Assembly (NCBI GenBank): GCA_002284615.2
Contig: MU070367.1
Location: 22,992 to 34,231 of the forward strand
From: Dunaliella salina
Lineage: Eukaryota; Chlorophyta; Chlorophyceae; Chlamydomonadales; Dunaliellaceae
DNA: 11,240 nt
Reading direction: 5' to 3'
The position numbers and the translations under genes are program-made. The notes below the pieces were generated by a model. The model saw only the letters and a program-made list of their open reading frames with translations. It searched no databases and was not told the origin of the DNA. Of this stretch, positions 5,770 through 11,240 are shown one piece after another (position 1 is the first letter of the stretch; each line of letters begins with the position of its first letter).

Positions 5770-7920
5770 GTAAGAAGTGACAAGATGTTTTGCGCTTGCA
5801 CGCGCTGCATACACCTGCCATTTTTGTCAGAATGGTTTACCGCAGATTTGAATATGATGAACTTGCAGGGGAGAATGTGCATAGATCTAGGCTGCTGGTC
5901 AACAGAGTTCCATATCTATATTTGCATGTGGGCCCTTGAACTTGCAGCCATACCTGCACGAGTAAAACAAGAAACTTTCCCATTAATGAGCTATGCTGAT
6001 GCCTTCTCTTGTAAGGATCATACCTAGATGAATTATGGAGGCTTGTTTATGTGCCGCAAGCAATCGGCAGGGAGACCACGAAGCATGCTTTGCTTATGCA
6101 GCTGCTTTGATCAGGTTGCAAACATGCTGCAGTCCATGGATGAAAGGTAAGGCAACACCTCACAATCATGCCCATGGACTCCCACTCAGAGTTGCTGGAA
6201 ATGGTAAAGCTGCTGACTTCTTGGCTGTGTAACCAAGGCTTTTTCTTTCAACCATATAAAGCATCTTCATCACATACTTGGCACACACTCATTTGTTGTT
6301 GGATGCAATCAAGGAAGTGATCCTCTATGGGAAACTCCTCACAGCCAACCCAGTGGTGTGCTCCGCAGTATTGCAGAGGAGAAGTGCAACACTTAAGTGC
6401 TCCAGGCGGCTCCCCAATACCTCTGTCTATGATTGAATGTTTCAGAATGCTACTTCAGCACTCCAAAATTGGTTCATGAACATTATTGGAGTATGAGGGG
6501 TAATTGGTGCACTATCATGAGTTCAGTCGACAGACCATTAGCTTGCATGTTTTTTGTGACAGGTGGTAGCAGCACAATGGAATTATACACTATTTGTGAC
6601 TGTGGCGTTGTGGCAGCTTTAGGCTTAAGCTTCTGCGCCTCGAGCGACCCAGACTTGCCACCAACACCTGAAGTGTATTCTTTTTCCTGGACAAGCTGCA
6701 CTGTTTGTGACGGCATTGGCGCACCACCATCTTTTGTGTGGATGAGTTTGTGGTCTGCTTTTGCTAACATACATGCTGTGTGTACGTAACATAATTTTCA
6801 TGATGCATTAGTGTTGAACACAATTGTTACCTTCCAGCTGAGTGGCTGCTCGTAAAATATGCTCATCCAGTCCTAAGCACAATTGTGCGAAGGGAGCCCT
6901 TGCGTTTATATGGGCAGCGACTTGCCTTGAGTTGTCAGCCTTGCCCAACTGGATCTGTTCTGTATGCATGTGCATGCGCTTTGTGAAGCTTGACGTCCTC
7001 CTCTCTCTTATGGGATAAAACTAGCTCAGCTCATCTCCTTTTTCTGCAGCTGCTGCGGAATCGCTGGTGCGCATGTGCGTGCACGTGCAGTTTGGATTTG
7101 CATGTGTGCATGTATGTCTGTGTGTCTGTACGCATGTAAGCATGCAACCTGATGCAAAGTTTCTCGCGCACATTTGCATACCCAGTCTGTTGCAGAAATG
7201 CATGCGCGCACATATGTGCATATGCAGTCTGGATTTGCATGTGCGCATTTATGTCTGTGTGTATGTGCGCATGTATGCATGCAGCCTGATGCAGGATTGC
7301 TTGCGTGCCCGCATGTGCATGTGCATGTGATGATGCTGAGTATGCGTGTGCATGTGCAGTCTGCTGCAGAATTGCTTGCACGCACGCATGTGCATGTGCA
7401 GTCTGGCGGGCGCCTTGCGCTGGTGGAGCTGCCTGCGCTGGTGGGCTGTGACCTCCTCCACTGTGAACGCCAGGCGGCTGCAGTGGTGGCAGAAGGGGGG
7501 GGTGAGGTGCTGGAGGCACAGGGGGAGCTCATCACGGTGCAGGTGTGTGTCGTTTGGGCTGTGTGTAACTGTGCGGTGTCCGTGCCCGCGGCACAGGGGC
7601 AGCTCATCATGGTGCCAGTTTGGGCTGTGCACGATTGTGTGATGAGCACGCTTGGAACACAGAGGGTGCTCATCACGTTGCGAGTGTGTTGTTGTGTGGG
7701 CTGTGTAAGGTGCATGCAGGGGTACACGGGGAGCTCGTCAGGGTGGAGGTGTGTCTCGTTGTGTGAGCTGCGTGTTGTTGTGTGATGTGCATGCTTGGGG
7801 CACAGGGGAAGCTCACCATGGCGGAGGTGTGTTGTTGTGTGGGTAATGTGTAGTGTGTGTATTATCGGGGAAAAAGGGGAGCTTTTCGTGGTGCAGGTGC
7901 GCATGGGGGTGCTTGGATGC

Positions 7921-8014
<94 letters not shown>

Positions 8015-8351
8015 CGCAGGCATTTCATGCTCAGAAACCTGGGCAAATAGCTCATGCTTTTTGTGAATTCTCAATGCCTCTTGTGGTACGCATTGCTCTT
8101 TGTGGTGATGAAGCTTGTGTAATGCAGCAGCTTCAGAGGCAGTGGGAGTGGCTCTGTACTCCATTGAAGAATGCACTATGCTTTGTTAGAGAGGCTTGTC
8201 AGGCATGTGCCTTCCGCAAGCCTGTTAGGATGCATGTGCTTTCCACTTTTGATTGACACCCTTGATGCCAAAAGCATCTCTGCACTCTTGTGTGTCTCTG
8301 TTTGCGCAGTACTTTGATGCCATCGCCGGAGAGATCAATGATTTGCTGCAG
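5560..8351 (+). CDS. UFL1: UFL1, E3 UFM1-protein ligase 1, N-terminal part (join 5560-5769, 7402-7542, 8310-8351; continues beyond)
   Basis: UFL1 is the E3 that, with DDRGK1/UFBP1 and CDK5RAP3, transfers the ubiquitin-like modifier UFM1 from the E2 UFC1 to substrates at the ER, notably ribosomal protein uL24 (RPL26). Three phase-0 exons join into about 130 residues that follow the N-terminus of plant and animal UFL1 in order. They are an initial helix with ATSRLSERNVIDLVNKLKQL and the hallmark GKEYIT; then GGRLALVELPALVGCDLLHC, aligning with the plant GRVSVIDLADTIGVDLYHVE block; then GELITVQ joined to YFDAIAGEINDLLQ, matching plant GEIISQSYWDSIAEEINERL. This covers the N-terminal helix and first winged-helix region, which in known structures packs with DDRGK1. 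The family is about 790-800 residues, so most of the protein is missing. An in-frame TAA (5557-5559) immediately precedes the ATGATG start. Exons favour G/C-ending codons, while introns are TG- or AT-rich. Confidence 0.93.
5770..7401 (+). other. UFL1: UFL1 intron 1 (1632 nt)
   Basis: Begins GTAAGA and ends GTGCATGTGCAG. The first 1.2 kb is unique, AT-richer sequence with no recognisable exon. It contains overlapping open frames of 118 codons (+, 6433-6789) and 95 codons (-, 6483-6770) that match nothing I know. The best pyrimidine tract in the intron, TCTCCTTTTTCTGCAG, ends at 7049, not at the functional acceptor. The last 350 nt is a tandem array. Confidence 0.85.
7045..7405 (+). repeat. Tandem array of the intron-1 acceptor region, about 137-bp unit
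   Basis: The word GCAG-CTGCTGCGGAATCGCT at 7046 recurs as CAGTCTGTTGCAGAAATGC at 7183 (137 bp later) and GCAGTCTGCTGCAGAATTGC at 7356 (37 bp longer spacing because of a GTGCATGTGATGATGCTGAG-type insertion). A second word, GCAGTYTGGATTTGCATGTG, is at 7087 and 7224, and GCARCCTGATGCA is at 7144 and 7281, all 137 bp apart. Units are rich in CATGTGCATG. Several copies end in TGCAG, so the array holds multiple acceptor-like sites. The copy ending at 7401 leads straight into the conserved UFL1 sequence. Confidence 0.85.
7402..7542 (+). CDS. UFL1: UFL1 exon 2
   Basis: Forty-seven codons, phase 0 at both ends. Acceptor GTGCATGTGCAG|TCTGGC, donor GGTGCAG|GTGTGT. The translation begins SGGRLALVELPALVGCDLLH, continues with an Ala/Val/Glu helix (CERQAAAVVAEGG), and ends EAQGELITVQ. 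It aligns with the plant UFL1 block covering GRVSVIDL to QGEII. A GGGGGGG run at 7495-7501 encodes the Gly triplet in AEGGGEV, a site to check for read errors since one base would shift the frame. Both exon edges merge into tandem arrays. Confidence 0.9.
7510..7900 (+). repeat. Six-unit tandem array of the UFL1 exon-2 end and its donor site, 65-78 bp unit
   Basis: The exon-2 terminus (GCACAGGGGGAGCTCATCAC, then GGTGCAG|GTGTGT) recurs in degenerate form. The AGCTC anchor or its equivalent lies at 7526, 7601, 7667, 7732, 7810 and 7880 (spacings 75, 66, 65, 78, 70). Only the first unit belongs to the conserved protein. Donor-like GT survives as GCAG|GTGTGT (unit 1), GCGA|GTGTGT (unit 3), GGAG|GTGTGT (units 4 and 5) and GCAG|GTGCGC (unit 6); unit 2 has CCA|GTTTGG. 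The spacer is TG-rich (TTGGGCTGTG, GTTGTTGTGTG). Confidence 0.85.
7543..8309 (+). other. UFL1: UFL1 intron 2 (767 nt)
   Basis: Begins GTGTGT and ends with a good acceptor, GTGTCTCTGTTTGCGCAG. It is made of the donor-derived array, then (TG)39, then about 290 nt of unique sequence. A potential phase-0 cassette of 66 nt (8020-8085) lies just after the TG tract, between GTGTGCGCAG and TTGTG|GTACGC. It has no counterpart in known UFL1 proteins. Confidence 0.8.
7923..8018. repeat. (TG)39 microsatellite in UFL1 intron 2
   Basis: Uninterrupted TG from 7923 to 8000 (39 units), then CGCGCG, a short TGTGTGTG and CGCAG. It adjoins the donor-derived array. The alternating purine-pyrimidine tract could adopt Z-DNA. 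On the RNA strand (UG)n next to acceptors is a known binding site for TDP-43/CELF-type splicing factors in animals; whether it works so here is unknown. Val-Cys repeat frames across it are artefacts. Confidence 0.95.
8310..8351 (+). CDS. UFL1: UFL1 exon 3 (42-nt exon)
   Basis: Fourteen codons, YFDAIAGEINDLLQ, between CTCTGTTTGCGCAG and CAG|GTACGC, phase 0 at both ends. It matches the UFL1 signature [SN]-Y-[WL]-D-x-[IL]-A-x-E-[IV]-N-[DE]-x-L-Q conserved from plants to animals, directly continuing exon 2. Despite its small size this is secure because of the match and the correct phase on both sides. Confidence 0.92.
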
Positions 8352-10899
8352 GTACGCTTGTGAAGGTGGCAGTCCCTGCGGAGCCTTATGCAGAAGCACA
8401 TGTCTTTTGTCTTTTGAACGCACAGTGCTTCAATGTGTGCCAAACGGTATGCTTACTCGTCTCTGGTAAGTTTGCTTGGCATGGGTTTATATGTGTTAAC
8501 TGTCTGCGATGTACCTTGCAAGTGATGGCAGCATGTGTGAGGGGGATTCGTAAGGGCCATCACTTTAACTGTTCTGTTCTTTGTTTGTGTGTCCCCAGTG
8601 TATTTGGGAAGAAGCTTATTTGGAATTGCTTTGTTTTTTGTTTTTTGTTTCTCCAGCGGGCCTCTGAGTCCACAGCAGAGTGTCCAGGCCCAGCATTGCT
8701 GCTGCACTGTTCCTGGTGGGGCTGTGCACACACCTCTGTCATGTGGGGGTGACATTTGCTTGCTGCTCCTTCAGGGTATGCACAAAAAAGGAAGAGGGAG
8801 CATGGTGTAAACCAATGCTGTTTTTTTGAATTCGAGCTTAATGCAGGCTGGAATTCTGCAAATGCGTGCATCGCATGTGGAAGTTGTATGTCACAGAGTT
8901 AGCCGAGCAGCAGCTTTCAAAGAGCCAGACACAAATAAGAAGAATATGAAATGCTTGTGCAAAATTGTTTTGCATGACCTCAACATTATATTGCTTCTTA
9001 ATTGAATCCACAGTCAGAGCTGACACTCAACCCCTGAATGCAAAACTAGGGCAAGATCAACAAATTGTTTGAACATGACCCAGACTTGAGCACCCCAGGG
9101 GTGGTGCAAACGGCTTGCAAGGTGCCGGTGTGAGGGCCACCCAGGAGCAGGTGCATCCATTTGATGGCCCTGGGTCGCCTGCTTTGGCTCTCTCTTAAGG
9201 TGATTGAGGGATTGGAAATGTGGTCGCCTTTGAGCTGCTCCAGTGAGTGCTTTGCTTTGCACAGCGTTACAGAGTGGGAGCTCTAAGCCAAAAGGATTCC
9301 AGGCCAGAGGTGGTGGCCGAATGCAACAGTGCCACATTTTTTTTCTTATATTGTGGAATGAGGGGTCTGGCATCCATCCTGATGACGTCCTGCACGCTTC
9401 ACCACTCTTTCAGATTATCCCCCGCTGATTCCTTGTCTCATAATTTGAATCATTGTGCTTGTTACCTCGATTCACCATATACCAGTAACGCGGTGTTGGA
9501 ATGACGCCAACCAGTGTTTCTGGCTGATAAGGGGTGGTCAAACTTACCATTTCTAGGCCGCTACCGAGTGCTATGGGAAAGCTAGGACTTTATGTTAGGC
9601 TTTTGTGTAATGTGTGGATTCAGGTTATCGAGGGATCAACTTGCTTTTTGTGAGGCAGATAGGAGCATTGCCCTATGTCCATAGACGGCTCAGCTTTTAC
9701 AAATGTTGCATTTGCCTATGTCTCTGCAAGAGCAGAAAAGCTGTAGCAGCCATTCACTTACTTGGGAGAGGCAGACGCTTGGGCTTGCATGGGTCGTACT
9801 TGAAGCTGCTTGCCCCACGTGAATGTAATGTACGTATATTAATGCAATGTACATGATGTGTCTGACTTGTGCAAGGACGGTGCTGCTTGGTTCAATTAGT
9901 TGCTGAGCTCGCCAAGCTCCATTGGTTGTGCAGAGATACTTCTTTGAGCCAGCAACTTTGCAAGTGCGTGTGATTGCTTCATGCAATATCTGGCTCATCA
10001 CGATCGACCCACTGCTGAGCTGATTCAGGTGAGCCCTTTCAAAACGTGTACACAATGTCTTTGTCACTCATGGGCGGAGCTTCATCGAGCAGCCGCTCAA
10101 ACTTCAAGCAGGGCAACCCATCAATCGTGTTGTGCATCTTTATGTTATCTAGGGCTTCGCCTGTATCCCATGCACTCCGTGCTGAGCCTCAGCAAGTTCT
10201 GGACGGGCCTATGTTCTGCAGTGCATGATTGCATGTGCATCTCCAGCACAATTAATTTCTATAGTTTTTATGCTCAACGTATTTTGTCACCTGTCATGAG
10301 GTCTGAGCCATGCAATCTGCGGTGCTGTCTGACTCTCTCCTCTCCTAGGCTTTGAGGCTTCCAGATTTTGTCCTCTGCTTTGGTGATGCTTAGGTCTTGC
10401 TTGGCTTCTGTTTTGTTTGCGTTGCACGTTCGGAAGCTCTTGGCTTTTGAGTCACCAGGACCTGGGTTGCCGATTGCGATTTTTGTGTGATGAGGTCGAT
10501 CATTTAGAGTTGGATTTGCTGGTGCGATGGAGATAGGAATTTCTGCTCAGAGTGGTATAATATAACCCTTCGGTTTTCTGGACTCCCTTGCTGGAAAATG
10601 TTTTGCTGTTGGGAAGGGACTGCAATTTATTAATTGTTTGTGATGACTAAACAGTAACAGAAGAGAATGGAATTGCTGTAATAGCACCAAAAGGTCAAGC
10701 TGCAGTGCACAAGAAGGCTTGGAAAAATACAAGCATATGCTGAATTAAACAAGGGTCCATCCAGTGTAGGTTGGGGTATACACAGTCGCAAGTGTTCCAC
10801 CTCTGCGCCACAGCATGTGCAGACTTCAGGGTAATCTGCTCTTGAGTCAATCTTGTGTGTGCAAGTGCTGTGCATGGTAATATAAGATCTAGTGTGCGA
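8352..10899 (+). other. UFL1 intron 3 or unresolved downstream region
   Basis: Begins GTACGC. I could not find the next conserved UFL1 block (the second winged-helix segment of the type ISVAELA, and later RLEGG...YT). Strong isolated splice-like sites occur: TCTG|GTAAGT at 8465/8466 after GCACAG at 8423, and TTCAG|GTGAGC at 10027/10028. The exons they would delimit do not match UFL1. A weak phase-0 candidate at about 9047-9118 reads GKINKLFEHDPDLSTPGVVQ after an ACTAG acceptor. Other open frames on both strands are unremarkable. Confidence 0.5.
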
Positions 10900-10992
10900 A
10901 AGTGTGCTGTACATGGCAAGTGTGCTATACATGGCAAGTGCGCTGTACATGGCAATACAAGATCTTGTGCGTGCAAGTGCTGTGCGTGGTTC
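10862..10992. repeat. 18-bp tandem repeat with flanking degenerate copies
   Basis: Three units of AAGTGTGCTGTACATGGC lie at 10900-10917, 10918-10935 and 10936-10953, differing at one position each. Related words flank them on both sides: AAGTGCTGTGCATGG at 10863, AAGATCT at 10884, AAGATCTTGTGCGTGCAAG at 10959 and AAGTGCTGTGCGTGG at 10975. The block looks like a larger unit containing an internal 18-bp expansion. Since 18 is a multiple of three, a hexapeptide repeat (MYSTLA-like) appears in a - strand frame, but there is no other evidence of coding. Confidence 0.85.
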
Positions 10993-11151
10993 CCTGGCCG
11001 CATTGTAAGCTGCCGAATCTGGTAGCCCAGTAGGCTCAACTGCTGATTATAACAGGATGCGACCCAGGTAAGGCCACAGCTTAGCTTTTTGCACACTCCG
11101 CGCTTTACGTCACACAGTGAGCAATAAGGTCCCCAGGCTTGCACGGTGCAA

Positions 11152-11153
<2 letters not shown>
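10993..11153. other. No supported feature
   Basis: Short unique segment between the 18-bp repeat block and the terminal TG tract. No exon or RNA gene is supported on either strand. Confidence 0.4.

Positions 11154-11236
<83 letters not shown>
11154..11236. repeat. (GT)n microsatellite at right window edge
   Basis: About 41 uninterrupted GT units, then CGCG to the end. It resembles the intron-2 tract, including the CG-dinucleotide ending (TGTGTGCGCG), suggesting a common local mutational bias. The tract may continue outside the window. Confidence 0.95.

Positions 11237-11240
<4 letters not shown>

Noticed and set aside
5560..6027. 155-codon reading of UFL1 exon 1 continued past the donor
   Set aside because: Residues after LALKQ lose UFL1 similarity exactly at CAG|GTAAGA, so the continuation is intron read-through.
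7026..7904. 292-codon - strand frame rich in Thr, His and Cys
   Set aside because: It is the complement of UFL1 exon 2 and its two tandem arrays; the length results from repeat structure with a period that avoids stops.
7795..8256. 153-codon + strand frame containing a long Val-Cys repeat
   Set aside because: The open frame comes from (TG)39 inside UFL1 intron 2; only the flanking 66-nt cassette idea was kept, as a finding.
8879..8933. VTELAEQQLSKSQ frame, resembling the next UFL1 block (ISVAELAGQ)
   Set aside because: No acceptable YAG acceptor in the right place and no GT donor before the TGA stop; the match is only about six residues.
9872..9972. QLVAELAKL frame near 9900, also similar to the UFL1 VAELA motif
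   Set aside because: Phase 0 entry from exon 3 meets a TAG at once, the only acceptor is an AAG, and downstream residues do not match.
10046..10355. Open frames of 60-124 codons on the + strand around the GTGAGC donor at 10028
   Set aside because: No recognisable protein; overlapping frames are equally open and no paired acceptor gives a UFL1-like exon.
1..11240. Mobile-element enzymes, CRISPR arrays, tRNA or rRNA genes
   Set aside because: Looked for motifs of transposases, reverse transcriptases, integrases, spaced identical repeats and cloverleaf-like sequences; none could be supported.

Overview
The window looks like nuclear DNA from a eukaryote with split genes, most probably a green alga. 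Recognisable coding pieces are short exons (about 40-210 nt), G/C-ending in codon choice, set in much longer AT-richer introns full of (TG)n tracts, minisatellites and GC-poor unique DNA. The medium overall GC, long repeat-laden introns and TG-rich composition resemble a chlorophyte such as Dunaliella or a relative; that genus-level guess is inference. There are no bacterial-style operons, rRNA or tRNA genes, CRISPR arrays or recognisable transposase or integrase genes.

Right half (5560 to the window end, + strand): the one confident gene is the 5' end of UFL1, the E3 ligase that attaches the ubiquitin-like modifier UFM1. Three exons join in phase 0 (5560-5769, 7402-7542, 8310-8351) and give about the first 130 residues of a protein that is usually about 800 residues long. 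The rest of the gene was not found in the 2.9 kb after exon 3, so intron 3 may run past the window, or divergent exons there are unrecognised.

Left half (1-5400): scattered exon-like segments lie on the - strand. The best (5030-5225) resembles the conserved helical segment before the leucine-rich repeats of RAD7-like nucleotide-excision-repair/F-box-type proteins, and a phase-compatible short exon may follow at 3759-3801. A proline-rich segment (2062-2180) and a charged coiled-coil exon (112-236) lie further along the same strand. Whether these are one gene or two or three cannot be decided here. If the 5217 ATG is the start, the RAD7-like gene and UFL1 are divergent, with about 340 bp between start codons and an AT-rich shared promoter region.

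Most unusual structure: UFL1 exon 2 is flanked on both sides by tandem arrays grown from its own splice junctions. Upstream, the intron-1 acceptor region is repeated (about 137-bp period, 7045-7405). Downstream, the exon end plus donor is repeated six times at 65-78 bp intervals (7510-7900), followed by (TG)39. Several donor copies still have AG|GTGYGY or GA|GTGTGT, and two alternatives stay in frame. Other repeats are a roughly 60/121-bp minisatellite ending in a perfect 17-bp hairpin (3041-3400), an 18-bp triplication (10900-10953), a dispersed repeat (789, 1383 and 4835), and (CA)n/(TG)n tracts at both window ends.
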